This document shows, one piece after another, positions 1 through 8,258 of a DNA stretch of 64,000 nucleotides (position 1 is its first letter; each line of letters begins with the position of its first letter). The notes under the pieces are model-generated. The model saw only the letters and a list, made by a program, of their open reading frames with translations, had not been told where the DNA came from and searched no databases. The stretch spans positions 47,639 to 111,638 of the forward strand of contig DWVD01000079.1 of assembly GCA_019120395.1 (NCBI GenBank), in the 5' to 3' direction. Source of the stretch: Candidatus Gemmiger faecigallinarum (GTDB taxonomy: Bacteria > Bacillota > Clostridia > Oscillospirales > Ruminococcaceae). Made by a program: the position numbers and the translations under genes.

Positions 1-282
1 CGCCTGTTCGTTCCCCGTTGTCGTGTTGGCAAGTCCGCTGACTGAAACAAAAACCAGAACGCCGCAGTAGATCAAGATCCCGGCCAGCAGCACGATACCG
101 ATGATCCGCCCGACGCCGGCCGAAAACCACCGGTTGATCGGCTGATACCAGACCGCATAAGCGGTGACAGCCCCGGCCAGCAGCCATACCAGCAGGTTGC
201 CCATGTTGAAATTGGTCGTGGCCGCCAGCCAGACAGAGTACAGGATCAGCGCGGCGGCCAGCACGCGAAGAGCCACCAGCAT
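1..282 (-). CDS. N-terminal part of a probable YdcF/SanA-type membrane protein (runs off left edge)
   Basis: The frame is open from an ATG at 282 (a GTG sits just before it at 285) to the window edge, giving 94 residues. These form three hydrophobic segments (about residues 2-20, 28-45 and 57-80) followed by a short polar stretch where the window ends. A good ribosome site (AGGGGG) lies just upstream. The start is about 22 bases after the deoB stop, so the two are probably cotranscribed. The layout of three membrane helices before a soluble domain is what YdcF (DUF218) proteins of clostridia show, but the diagnostic soluble domain lies outside the window. The family name is therefore an inference. 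Confidence 0.5.
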   Translation of the reverse strand, partial: MLVALRVLAAALILYSVWLAATTNFNMGNLLVWLLAGAVTAYAVWYQPINRWFSAGVGRIIGIVLLAGILIYCGVLVFVSVSGLANTTTGNEQA

Positions 283-307
283 CACAGTACGCCCCCTGCC
301 GCGCGCT

Positions 308-1483
308 TCAGCGTGCGAGCTCATGCATCACACCGCAGCCGTCCAGACAGGCATCCACGCCGAGATACTCGCAGACGGTGTTGGCGATCGTGCCAAAACA
401 ATAGCGCGTCCCCAGATCCACGCCGGGGCGAATGGGCGCGCCGTAGACCAGATAAGGCACGTATTCCCGCGTGTGGTCGGTCGTTTTGGTATAGGAAGGA
501 TCGCAGCCGTGATCGGCCGTGATCATCAGCACATCGTCGGGGCGCATTTTCTGCATAAAAGCCGGCAGCCAGTCGTTAAATTCTGCCAGCGCGGCGGCGT
601 ACCCGGCCACATCGCGCCGGTGCCCGTACAACATGTCAAAGTCGACCAGGTTGACAAAGGCCAGCCCCTCAAAATCGCGGTCGGCCAGCTCCAGCGCGAC
701 CTGCATGCCCTCGGTATTGCCGGAAGTGCGGATCGTCTCGCTGATGCCTTTGCCTGCAAAAATGTCATGGATCTTTCCCACGCCGATGGTCGCACGGCCC
801 GCTGCCTGCAGCTTGTCCAGCACGGTCTCCCGCGGCGGCAGCAGCGAATAATCATGTCTACGGCTGGTGCGCGTAAAATTGTCCGCGCAGTCCCCCACAA
901 AGGGACGCGCGATCACGCGCCCAACGCCGTATTTGCCCTTCAGCATCTCGCGGGCCTGCTTACAGATCTCGTACAGCTTTTCAATGGGAACGACGGCCTC
1001 GTTTGCCGCGATCTGGAACACACTGTCGGCCGAGGTGTAGACGATCAGCGCGCCGGTGCGCATGTGCTCCTCCCCGTAGTCCCGGATCACCTGGGTGCCG
1101 GAATACGGCTTGTTACACAGGACCTGATACCCGGTCCGGGCCGTAAATTCATCCAGCAGCTCTTTGGGGAAACCTTCCGGGAAGGTGGGCAGCGGTTCAG
1201 CGCTGACAAGCCCCGCGATCTCCCAGTGTCCGATGGTGGTATCCTTCCCCGCGCTGGCTTCCCGCAGCCGGGCAAAGCTCCCGATCGGCGTCCCATACCG
1301 CTCGCCGCAGTGTACGCCGTCAATATGAAACAATCCCAGTTCCGCCAAATGTTCGCCCTTAAAATTGGGATGCGCCGCCACCGCTTTCAGCGTATTGGAG
1401 CCCACATCACCGAACCGATCGGCATCCGGCTCTGCGCCAATGCCAAAACTGTCCAGCACGATCAAAAAAACTCGTTTTGCCAC
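308..1483 (-). CDS. deoB: Phosphopentomutase
   Basis: 391 residues, full family length. It interconverts ribose/deoxyribose 1- and 5-phosphates in the cytoplasm and links nucleoside breakdown to central metabolism. Visible alkaline-phosphatase-superfamily metal motifs are LDSFGIGAEPDA at the N-terminus, GSNTL around residue 30, DTTIGHWE around residue 80 and a DHG motif in the C-terminal third. The start is GTG at 1483, chosen because AAAAGGAG lies eight bases upstream and the family N-terminus (AKRVFLIVLDSFGIG) begins there. It is the first gene of a minus-strand run that continues into the YdcF-like gene. Confidence 0.96.
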   Translation of the reverse strand: MAKRVFLIVLDSFGIGAEPDADRFGDVGSNTLKAVAAHPNFKGEHLAELGLFHIDGVHCGERYGTPIGSFARLREASAGKDTTIGHWEIAGLVSAEPLPTFPEGFPKELLDEFTARTGYQVLCNKPYSGTQVIRDYGEEHMRTGALIVYTSADSVFQIAANEAVVPIEKLYEICKQAREMLKGKYGVGRVIARPFVGDCADNFTRTSRRHDYSLLPPRETVLDKLQAAGRATIGVGKIHDIFAGKGISETIRTSGNTEGMQVALELADRDFEGLAFVNLVDFDMLYGHRRDVAGYAAALAEFNDWLPAFMQKMRPDDVLMITADHGCDPSYTKTTDHTREYVPYLVYGAPIRPGVDLGTRYCFGTIANTVCEYLGVDACLDGCGVMHELAR

Positions 1484-1528
1484 GTTGATTCTCCTTTTCT
1501 GTCCCTGTTCCAGGTCATTCCATACTGA

Positions 1529-1557
1529 ATTATAGGAATATATTGCCGCTGTTTCAG
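1529..1557 (-). promoter_or_regulatory. Probable sigma-A promoter of deoB
   Basis: On the minus strand CTGAAA is followed by 17 bases and then TATAAT. This puts the transcript start about 40 bases before the deoB GTG. The -10 is perfect, and the -35 matches TTGACA at only three or four positions. Confidence 0.6.
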
Positions 1558-2057
1558 GCTGGATCCAGCGCCCGGACCGTTTTTCCCGCCCATAACGCCT
1601 GCCGTCCTTTTCTGCATCCGTCCAAACCGGACTGTCCCAAAAGGCGTATCCGCAGTAAAGCCGGCTATCCGGCCGTTCTGCATTCCAGCCGCCGCGCCGT
1701 TTTTCAAAGTACGGCGTCTTGCGCTTGGCATCTGTTTAATCCGTATAGTTTGATTGTATCACAGCAGGTCCGGAACATGCAAGCCATGTTGCCTCTTCCG
1801 CGCGATCTTGCGCATAAAGCCGCGTCTGCGTTTATGACGCCAACAGGCCATAGCCAGAGTTTCGCCAAACATCGGGACGTCCGCCGGCTGCCGCACGGTT
1901 TGCAGCGCCGGGCTGCAGGCAAACATAAAATCCGGTAAACCGCGCTTTCCAGCTGAGACGCAAATGCTATTTGGATCTTTTTGAAAACAAATCTTTATCC
2001 TTGCGGCAAGGCCTCCCTTCCGTATTGGGGAGGGTGCGATCCGCCAGGAGCAAAAGC
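1558..2057. other. Gene-free stretch between deoB promoter and tRNA-Arg terminator
   Basis: Roughly 500 bases with no believable coding frame: the short open frames have no ribosome sites and Arg/Ala-biased shadow composition. A second weak minus-strand promoter-like pair (TTGCAT, 18 bases, TACAAT) lies at 1753-1782. I see no conserved RNA motif here. Confidence 0.5.
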
Positions 2058-2106
2058 AAAAGCATCGCCGTAGCGTTCACAGAACGACATAACAGCGATG
2101 CTTTTT
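2055..2106 (-). terminator. Intrinsic terminator after tRNA-Arg(CCT)
   Basis: On the minus strand an 11-base arm (2095-2105) pairs with 2058-2068. An inner CGTTC/GAACG stem sits between them and the hairpin ends in a T-rich tail. It lies directly 3' of the tRNA. Confidence 0.8.
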
Positions 2107-2108
2107 GG

Positions 2109-2182
2109 CGTCCCAGAGAGGATTCGAACCTCCGGCCCCGCGCTTAGGAGGCGCGTGCTCTATCCAGCTGAGCTACTGAGAC
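2109..2182 (-). tRNA. tRNA-Arg (anticodon CCT)
   Basis: The reverse complement folds into a complete cloverleaf. The acceptor GTCTCAG pairs with CTGGGAC with one G-U, the D arm is normal, the anticodon loop is CTCCTAA with CCT at 34-36, and the T loop is TTCGAAT. CCA is not encoded. Confidence 0.95.
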
Positions 2183-2345
2183 GTATAGCAGACCTATTCG
2201 ATTTTTCCGCCCTGACAGATAAGGCAGGCGCCGCGGCAGCGCCAGTCTGCCCCATGAGATGAAATGGGTTGGTCCGCCGGCGGCTTCCTCCCTGCCCTGC
2301 CGGCAAAAGAGATGCGGCGCAGCCATAAGCGCGCCGCATGTAAAT

Positions 2346-2374
2346 ATTATACTGTTTTTCCGAAAGAAAATCAA
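2346..2374 (-). promoter_or_regulatory. Promoter for tRNA-Arg transcript
   Basis: Minus strand TTGATT, 17 bases, TATAAT, just past the queA stop. A 9-bp GC-rich hairpin (2312-2339) lies immediately after the expected start and could act as a queA terminator or a 5' leader structure. The mature tRNA begins about 155 bases further on. Confidence 0.7.
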
Positions 2375-2386
2375 GAGATGGCCGGC

Positions 2387-3415
2387 TCACAAAATCAACA
2401 TGGCGTCGCCAAAGCTGAAAAAGCGGTATCGTTTTTCCACCGCGACTTTGTAGGCCGCCATGGTCTTTTCGTACCCGTAAAAAGCCGAGATCAGCATGAT
2501 CAGCGTGCTTTCGGGCAGGTGGAAGTTCGTCACCAGGCCGTCGATGGCATGAAGCTCTACGCCGGGGTACAGGAAAATGCTTGTATTACCGCTGCACGGA
2601 CGGATCTCGCCATACTTGGCCCAGACAGCTTCCAGCGTGCGGCAGCTGGTCGTTCCCACTGCAATTACCCGGTGGCCGCCTGCGCGGGCCGCGCGAATGG
2701 CCTCCGCGGCGGTATCGTCTATGCAGTACCATTCGCTGTGCATTGCATGGTCCTCGATGTTATCCTCGCTGACAGGGCGGAAGGTGCCAAGACCGACATG
2801 GAGGGTGATTTCCGCCACAGTGACGCCCATAGCGCGGATCCTGTCCAGAAGTTCCGGCGTAAAGTGCAGCCCGGCCGTGGGCGCGGCGGCGCTGCCCAGT
2901 TCCTTCGCGTAAACAGTCTGGTACTGGCTCTGATCCTCCAGCTGGCGGGTGATGTAAGGCGGCAGCGGCATTTTGCCGAATTCGTCCAGTTTTTCGTAAA
3001 GCGTGTCGGTGTCGTAGGTAAAGGTAACGTGTTTGTTGCCGTCGGGCAGCGTTTCATCCACCACCGCGGTCAGGCTCCCGTCGCCAAACGTCAGGCTGGT
3101 GCCGACCTGCATCCGTTTGCCGGGCCGGGCCAGGCACTCCCAGGTATCCCCGCGGACCTGCCGCAGCAAAAGCAGCTCGCACACCGCGCCGGTGGGCACC
3201 TTAACGCCCATCAGCCGCGCCGGCAGCACCTTGGAGTTATTGACGACCAGCACATCGCCTGCCTCGAGATAATCCGGCAGGTCGTGAAAGATTTTATGCT
3301 CGATAGAGTCGTTGCTGCGGCGCAGGACCATCATCCGGGCCGAGTCGCGCGGATCGGCCGGTTCCTGTGCAATGAGTTCTTTGGGCAGATCATACCAGAA
3401 GTCTTTTTTCAGCAT
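2387..3415 (-). CDS. queA: S-adenosylmethionine:tRNA ribosyltransferase-isomerase
   Basis: 342 residues, the usual length. It transfers and isomerises the ribosyl part of SAM onto preQ1-modified tRNA to give epoxyqueuosine in the wobble position of GUN tRNAs. The N-terminus (FWYDLPKELIAQEPADPRD) and the internal NNSKVLPARL, GLHFTPELL and LHVGLGTFRPV motifs are family signatures. The start is supported by AGAGGA nine bases upstream. It is transcribed alone, divergent from the asd operon, and no other queuosine genes are present in the window. Confidence 0.97.
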   Translation of the reverse strand: MLKKDFWYDLPKELIAQEPADPRDSARMMVLRRSNDSIEHKIFHDLPDYLEAGDVLVVNNSKVLPARLMGVKVPTGAVCELLLLRQVRGDTWECLARPGKRMQVGTSLTFGDGSLTAVVDETLPDGNKHVTFTYDTDTLYEKLDEFGKMPLPPYITRQLEDQSQYQTVYAKELGSAAAPTAGLHFTPELLDRIRAMGVTVAEITLHVGLGTFRPVSEDNIEDHAMHSEWYCIDDTAAEAIRAARAGGHRVIAVGTTSCRTLEAVWAKYGEIRPCSGNTSIFLYPGVELHAIDGLVTNFHLPESTLIMLISAFYGYEKTMAAYKVAVEKRYRFFSFGDAMLIL

Positions 3416-3640
3416 GGCGTTTTCCTCTTTCCCCTACATGGGATTCTGTCCTGCGGCAGCCTCTTCCAGGCTTGCCATCTGTTTCATCGTGCGGCATCAT
3501 TGCCGCCCGGCCGTTTTGCCGCGCGCCGGTTCCCCAGGGGGGGGCGGTCGCTTCTCCCCTGCCCGACTTCGGGAACGCCGGCGGCGCAAAACGGCCGCGT
3601 CCCGCACAAAATATCATCTGCAGGTTCGGGCGGCGTTTCC

Positions 3641-3669
3641 TTGACAATCGCCCTGTGCAATGCTATGAT
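3641..3669 (+). promoter_or_regulatory. Sigma-A promoter of the asd-dapA-dapB operon
   Basis: TTGACA, 17-base spacer, TATGAT. The predicted start near 3676 falls just before the lysine riboswitch aptamer, which supports both calls. Confidence 0.9.
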
Positions 3670-3675
3670 GTACCC

Positions 3676-3838
3676 AAGCACAGAGGCGCGGTTTTCATTA
3701 GTATCCGTTGGGATTATACGTCTGCCAGGGCGGTCGCTCGCGGAGAAAGGGCAAGCCGCCGAAGGCGATGCACGGCACGCATCGTTCCTGGGTCCGTGTC
3801 CGAACAGGCGCGGGACTGTCATGCCGGCAGCCGGCATG
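3676..3838 (+). ncRNA. Lysine riboswitch (L box) aptamer
   Basis: The conserved L-box core elements occur in order: AGAGGCGC at 3682-3689, AGTA near 3700, GCCGAAG at 3758-3764, the GGGTC junction near 3790 and GGACTGTCA at 3813-3821. The spacing is that of the five-helix aptamer. It sits between a strong promoter and the aspartate-semialdehyde dehydrogenase gene. A perfect 8-bp palindromic hairpin (3820-3838) starts at the 3' edge and can compete with helix P1. Known L boxes in this position switch off transcription when lysine is plentiful. Confidence 0.93.
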
Positions 3839-3852
3839 TTGCGCTGTGCGAT

Positions 3853-3876
3853 ATGCAATATTGTATTATATTGCAT
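3853..3876 (+). other. AT-rich 9-bp hairpin in the asd leader
   Basis: ATGCAATAT and ATATTGCAT form a perfect stem around a six-base loop, between the riboswitch aptamer and the T-tract terminator. It is probably part of the expression platform (spacer or alternative pairing partner). That role is inferred. Confidence 0.5.
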
Positions 3877-3879
3877 TGT

Positions 3880-3907
3880 GTGCCGGTTTTCAAGCCGGTT
3901 TTTTTGT
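3880..3907 (+). terminator. Riboswitch-controlled attenuator upstream of asd
   Basis: A short stem (CCGGTT with AGCCGG, one G-U) with a four-base loop is followed by seven T residues. Its GCCGG arm can also pair with the GCCGGC repeats at the aptamer's 3' edge, giving a plausible antiterminator. About 160 bases of leader follow before the asd start. Confidence 0.75.
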
Positions 3908-4066
3908 TGTCCGGGGCTTTTTTGCGCCGTATGCAAACAAACCGAATCATTTTTGCGGCCACGCGGCCGGCAAACGATGCGGATCGTCACGCCGGAAGCC
4001 GTCGCCGCATACAAAAGAAGTAGACGGGTTGCCGGGACCGCCGGCGCAGAAAGGACGGTATCTACA

Positions 4067-5143
4067 ATGAAAAAGTACAAAGTTGGCGTTGTGGGCGCGA
4101 CCGGCATGGTGGGGCAGCGCTTCATCACCCTGCTGGCCGATCATCCCTGGTTTGAGCTGACCGCTCTGGCCGCGTCGTCTCGCTCCGCCGGCAAGAAATA
4201 CGCCGATGCAGTCGGCAGCCGCTGGCTGATGCAGACTCCCATGCCGGAACAGGTCCGGGATATGATGGTGCTGGACGCCAGCCATGTGGAGGAAGTCGCC
4301 TCCCGGGTCGATTTTGTTTTCTGCGCCGTCAATATGAAAAAGGACGAAATCAAGGCGCTGGAAGAAGCGTACGCCAAGGCGGAGTGCCCGGTCGTGTCCA
4401 ACAACAGCGCGCACCGGTTCACCCCGGATGTGCCGATGGTCGTGCCTGAGATCAACGCCGAGCACATTGAGATCATCCCCGCGCAGCGCCGCCGTCTTGG
4501 CACCAAGCGCGGATTTATCGCCGTCAAGTCCAACTGCAGCCTGCAAAGCTACGTGCCCGCGCTGCATCCGCTGCGCAAATACGGCATCACCAAATGCCTG
4601 GTCTGCACGTACCAGGCCATCTCCGGCGCAGGCAAGACCTTCGAGACCTTCCCGGATATTGTGGACAACGTGATCCCCTATATCGGCGGCGAGGAGGAAA
4701 AGAGCGAGCAGGAGCCGTTGAAGCTGTGGGGCCGCATTGAAGGCGACCGGATCGTCTCGGCCGACAGCCCTTCGTTTACTGCGCAATGCCTGCGCGTACC
4801 GGTTTCGGACGGCCACATGGGCGCTGTGTTTGTCAGCTTTGAGAACGCGCCCTCCAAGGAGGAGATCCTGAAGGATTGGCGCGAATTCCACGGTCCGGCA
4901 CAGGATCTGGACCTGCCGAGCGCCCCGAAACAGTTCCTGCACTATTTCGAGGAGGACGACCGCCCGCAGCCCAAACTGGACCGCATGCTGGAAAACGGCA
5001 TGGCTGTCAGCATCGGCCGTCTGCGCCCGGATACCCAGTACGACTATAAATTCGTCTGCCTGTCCCACAACACGCTGCGCGGCGCTGCCGGCGGCGGCGT
5101 CCTGCTGGCGGAACTGCTGGCCAAAAAAGGATATTTCGATTGA
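4067..5143 (+). CDS. asd: Aspartate-semialdehyde dehydrogenase
   Basis: 358 residues. It reduces aspartyl phosphate to aspartate semialdehyde with NADPH, the branch point to lysine/DAP and threonine/methionine. The N-terminal GATGMVGQRF nucleotide-binding loop and the SNCS catalytic cysteine (about Cys157) are visible, as is the HNTLRGAAGG C-terminal segment. Its sequence belongs to the longer archaeal/fungal-like class rather than the E. coli class. The frame stays open far upstream, but the start at 4067 follows AAAGGA and begins the family's MKKYKVGVVGATG terminus; upstream codons overlap the riboswitch. First gene of the DAP operon. Confidence 0.96.
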   Translation: MKKYKVGVVGATGMVGQRFITLLADHPWFELTALAASSRSAGKKYADAVGSRWLMQTPMPEQVRDMMVLDASHVEEVASRVDFVFCAVNMKKDEIKALEEAYAKAECPVVSNNSAHRFTPDVPMVVPEINAEHIEIIPAQRRRLGTKRGFIAVKSNCSLQSYVPALHPLRKYGITKCLVCTYQAISGAGKTFETFPDIVDNVIPYIGGEEEKSEQEPLKLWGRIEGDRIVSADSPSFTAQCLRVPVSDGHMGAVFVSFENAPSKEEILKDWREFHGPAQDLDLPSAPKQFLHYFEEDDRPQPKLDRMLENGMAVSIGRLRPDTQYDYKFVCLSHNTLRGAAGGGVLLAELLAKKGYFD

Positions 5144-5229
5144 GACCGCCGCGGCGGGGCACGGCAATCGAATCCAACATATTGCTTTGACGCATCTCAA
5201 AACCATCCCCAAAGGAGGCATGCCTGCTT

Positions 5230-6117
5230 ATGAAAAAACCTGTATTTACCGGCGCAGGCGTTGCGATCATCACCCCCATGCTGCCCGACGGCTCTGTCAA
5301 TTATGACGAGCTGGGACGCATCCTGGACGACCAGATCGCGCACCATACCGACGCAATCATTATCTGCGGCACCACCGGCGAGTCCGCCACGCTGACCCAT
5401 GAAGAACACATCGAGTGCATCCGCTATACGGTTCGCCATGTGGCCGGGCGCATCCCCGTTGTGGCCGGCACCGGCTCCAACGATACCGCTTTTGCCATCA
5501 CGCTTTCCCGTCAGGCGGAGGAGGCTGGCGCCGACGCGCTGCTTCTGGTGACCCCCTACTACAACAAGACCACGCAGGCCGGCCTGATCGCCCATTACAC
5601 GGCCATCGCCAATTCCGTCAAGCTGCCCTGCATCCTTTATAATGTTCCTTCCCGCACCGGCGTGAACATCCTGCCCGCCACGCTGGCGGAGCTGGCCAAA
5701 CTGCCCAACATCAACGGCGTCAAGGAAGCCAGCAGCGACATTGTCCAGATCGCCGAGGTCGCCGAACTTTGCGGCGACGAGCTGAACATTTACTCCGGCA
5801 ACGATAACCAGATCGTGCCGGTCCTTTCGCTGGGCGGCAAGGGCGTTATCAGCGTGCTGTCGAACGTCGCGCCCCAGATGACCCATGACATCTGCCAGCT
5901 GTGGTTTGACGGCCGCCAGGACGAAAGCCTGAAACTGCAGCTGCAGGCGATGGGGCTGGTCCGCGCCTTGTTCAAAGAGTCCAACCCCATCCCTGTCAAG
6001 TGGGCCATGAACCGTCTTGGCTGGAAGGCCGGCGGCGTTCGCCTGCCTCTGGTGGAGGCCTCCCCCGCCGTACAGGCAATGTTGGAGTCCGAACTGAAAA
6101 AGAACGGCTTGCTTTAA
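5230..6117 (+). CDS. dapA: 4-hydroxy-tetrahydrodipicolinate synthase
   Basis: 295 residues. It condenses pyruvate with aspartate semialdehyde, the first committed step to diaminopimelate and lysine. Family residues visible are GTTGES near residue 50, the YNVPSRTG motif with Tyr137, and the Schiff-base lysine in NGVKEAS (Lys165). The ribosome site is AAAGGAGG. It lies 86 bases after asd, and no terminator is seen between them, so it should be under the same lysine riboswitch. Confidence 0.97.
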   Translation: MKKPVFTGAGVAIITPMLPDGSVNYDELGRILDDQIAHHTDAIIICGTTGESATLTHEEHIECIRYTVRHVAGRIPVVAGTGSNDTAFAITLSRQAEEAGADALLLVTPYYNKTTQAGLIAHYTAIANSVKLPCILYNVPSRTGVNILPATLAELAKLPNINGVKEASSDIVQIAEVAELCGDELNIYSGNDNQIVPVLSLGGKGVISVLSNVAPQMTHDICQLWFDGRQDESLKLQLQAMGLVRALFKESNPIPVKWAMNRLGWKAGGVRLPLVEASPAVQAMLESELKKNGLL

Positions 6118-6137
6118 GGCAAAACTGGCACAGACAG

Positions 6138-6184
6138 CAGGCCCGCAGCGCTACCCGTCTTGCGGGCGCCGCGGGCCTGTTTTG
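6138..6184 (+). terminator. Hairpin with T-tract between dapA and dapB
   Basis: CAGGCCCGC (6138-6146) pairs perfectly with GCGGGCCTG (6171-6179) and is followed by TTTTG. It could partly terminate after dapA and lower dapB expression, or act as a processing site. Confidence 0.75.
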
Positions 6185-6241
6185 CTTGTTTGCCCCAAAG
6201 CGGGCCGTAACGGAAGCACAAAACAGAAAGGAAACCGATAT

Positions 6242-7009
6242 ATGACTGATATTATTCTGCAAGGCATCTGCGGCCGGATGGGCCGCGCCCTGATCGAGAA
6301 AATTTCTCAGCGCGACGACTGCCGCGTCGTCGCCGGCATCGACCAGCAAGCCGGACAGATCGGCGACATCCCGGTCTATGCAAGCCTGGACGACCTGCCG
6401 GTGCGCGGCGTGGTCATCGACTTTTCCTCCCCCGCCGGCTCGGTCAGCGCCGCCAGATACTGCGCCGCGCACGGCATGCCCTGCGTGATCTGCTCGACCG
6501 GGCTAAGCAAAGAGGACGAAGCCGCGCTTGAGGAAGCGTCGGCGCAGGTCCCCGTATTCCGCAGCGCAAACATGTCGGTGGGGATCAACGTGCTGATCGA
6601 GCTGGCCCGCCGGGCAACGCGCCTTTTCGACGGCGAGTTTGACATCGAGATCGTTGAGAAGCATCACCACAACAAGCTGGACGCGCCCAGCGGAACGGCG
6701 CTGATGATCGCCGACGCCATCAATGCGGAAGCCGGCGACGCCTATGAGTACATTTACGACCGCCACGACGTGAGGCGCAAGCGCGGCAAGCAGGAGCTGG
6801 GCATCAGCGCTGTGCGCGGCGGCGGCATCGTGGGCGAGCACGAGGTCCTGTTCTGCGGCCCGGAAGAAGTCGTGACGATCTCCCATACCGCGCAAAGCCG
6901 CGGCGTGTTTGCCGACGGCGCCGTGCAGGCCGCCCTGTTTGTCGATAACGCACAGCCCGGATACTACACCATGACAGATATGCTGCGAGGCAAGATGCAA
7001 TGTTTTTGA
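6242..7009 (+). CDS. dapB: 4-hydroxy-tetrahydrodipicolinate reductase
   Basis: 255 residues. It reduces the DapA product to tetrahydrodipicolinate using NAD(P)H. The N-terminal GICGRMGRAL dinucleotide loop is present, as is the family signature EKHHHNKLDAPSGTAL near residue 140, which carries the catalytic His/Lys residues. The start at 6242 follows AAAGGAAA; the frame is open further upstream, but only this start gives the family N-terminus. Its last ten bases overlap the next gene. Confidence 0.97.
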   Translation: MTDIILQGICGRMGRALIEKISQRDDCRVVAGIDQQAGQIGDIPVYASLDDLPVRGVVIDFSSPAGSVSAARYCAAHGMPCVICSTGLSKEDEAALEEASAQVPVFRSANMSVGINVLIELARRATRLFDGEFDIEIVEKHHHNKLDAPSGTALMIADAINAEAGDAYEYIYDRHDVRRKRGKQELGISAVRGGGIVGEHEVLFCGPEEVVTISHTAQSRGVFADGAVQAALFVDNAQPGYYTMTDMLRGKMQCF

Positions 7010-8220
7010 GAAAAAACGAAGTCGCCGCCTGCTTTGTGATCGCAGCCGGCGTGGCGCTGGCACTGGCTTTTGGCAGCGGCGCGCTGCCGGTCTCCTCGGT
7101 GGCCGCAAGGCTCGCCCCGACGCCGACGCCCTCGCCCACGCCCGTCCCGACGCCGGTCCCCACGCCGACGCCGGAACCGACCCCCGTGGTGCAGACGGTC
7201 CGTTTTTCGGCGACCGGCGACAACCTGATCCACAGCTCCCTGTACAATCAGGCCCATCGCCGTGCCGAGGACGGCGGCTATGATTTTTCCTTCGCCTATG
7301 AAAACATGCGCGGCTTTTACGCCGGCTTTGACGTCAACTGGCTGAATCAGGAGACTTTGGTCAACGACGAGTACGAGCCGTCAAGCTACCCGATGTTCTC
7401 CACCCCCGGCGAGATCACCGACGACCTGTATGATATTGGATTCCGGGTGTTCAGCCTGTCCAACAACCACAGCTATGACAAGGGCGCAGGCGGGATCGAG
7501 TCCTCGATGGCGCACTGGGCGGCCATGCCGGAGGACGTCATCTCTATGGGGTTCTATGATTTGGACAGTTATGACAACTATGCATACCAGACCGTCAACG
7601 GCGTCACCATCGGGTATCTGTCCTATACGCAGTACACAAACGGCATCCCGACGCCGGAAGGCAGCCAGTACGGCGTCGTCTACCTGAGCCAGACCGATGT
7701 GATCGAGCAGCAGATCGCCGACGTCCGCCCCAACTGCGACGTGCTGGTGGTCAGCTGCCATTGGGGCGTCGAGAACAGCCATACCGTCACCGACGAACAG
7801 CGCAGCACCGCCCAGTGGCTGGCCGACCTGGGGGCCGACCTGATCATTGGCACCCATCCGCACGTGACGCAGAACGCCGAGTGGCTGCAGGCCGCCGACG
7901 GCACCGACGCGTTCGTCGCCTATTCTTTGGGCAATTTCATCAGCGCGCAGGACCAGCCGGACAATCTGATCGGCGTGATTTTGGATATTACGATGCAAAA
8001 GACCACCGATCCCGACGGCACCGTGACCGTGGAACTGCTGGACCCCCGGCTCCATCCCATCGTGACCCAGTATGAATCTGGATTTTCTGACATACGGGTA
8101 TATCTGTTTGAGGATTACACTGACGAGCTTGGCGCAGCACACGGGAACTTTACCCTGAGCAGGGACTATATCCAGACCGTGCTGAACGAGTCGATCGACG
8201 CCGAATTTCTGGCGGGGTGA
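7000..8220 (+). CDS. CapA/PgsA-family protein (poly-gamma-glutamate synthesis type metallophosphatase fold)
   Basis: 406 residues. An N-terminal membrane anchor or signal (residues 8-27) is followed by a Pro-Thr-rich linker (about residues 39-62) and then a CapA domain with SATGDNLIH, LSNNHSYDKG, CHWGVE and GTHPHVTQ metal-binding motifs. The domain should lie outside the membrane. CapA proteins belong to the calcineurin-like phosphoesterase superfamily and are tied to poly-gamma-glutamate or other wall-linked polymers; the substrate here is unknown, and no capB/capC partners are present. The start codon lies inside dapB (10-base overlap), implying translational coupling to the DAP operon. Confidence 0.88.
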   Translation: MFLRKNEVAACFVIAAGVALALAFGSGALPVSSVAARLAPTPTPSPTPVPTPVPTPTPEPTPVVQTVRFSATGDNLIHSSLYNQAHRRAEDGGYDFSFAYENMRGFYAGFDVNWLNQETLVNDEYEPSSYPMFSTPGEITDDLYDIGFRVFSLSNNHSYDKGAGGIESSMAHWAAMPEDVISMGFYDLDSYDNYAYQTVNGVTIGYLSYTQYTNGIPTPEGSQYGVVYLSQTDVIEQQIADVRPNCDVLVVSCHWGVENSHTVTDEQRSTAQWLADLGADLIIGTHPHVTQNAEWLQAADGTDAFVAYSLGNFISAQDQPDNLIGVILDITMQKTTDPDGTVTVELLDPRLHPIVTQYESGFSDIRVYLFEDYTDELGAAHGNFTLSRDYIQTVLNESIDAEFLAG

Positions 8221-8258
8221 CCATCCCGCCGCATTTCCATAAAAAAGGAGGATAATCC

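Noticed and set aside
1753..1782. Second minus-strand promoter (TTGCAT, 18, TACAAT) upstream of deoB
   Set aside because: A closer pair with a perfect -10 at 1529-1557 explains deoB better. Kept only as a weak alternative.
2264..4066. In-frame upstream extension of asd by about 600 codons
   Set aside because: It would cross the antisense of queA, the promoter and the riboswitch. The family N-terminus and ribosome site place the start at 4067.
7117..7190. Imperfect tandem repeat of CCGACGCC type units
   Set aside because: It encodes the Pro-Thr linker of the CapA-like protein, so the DNA repetition follows from the amino acid repeat.
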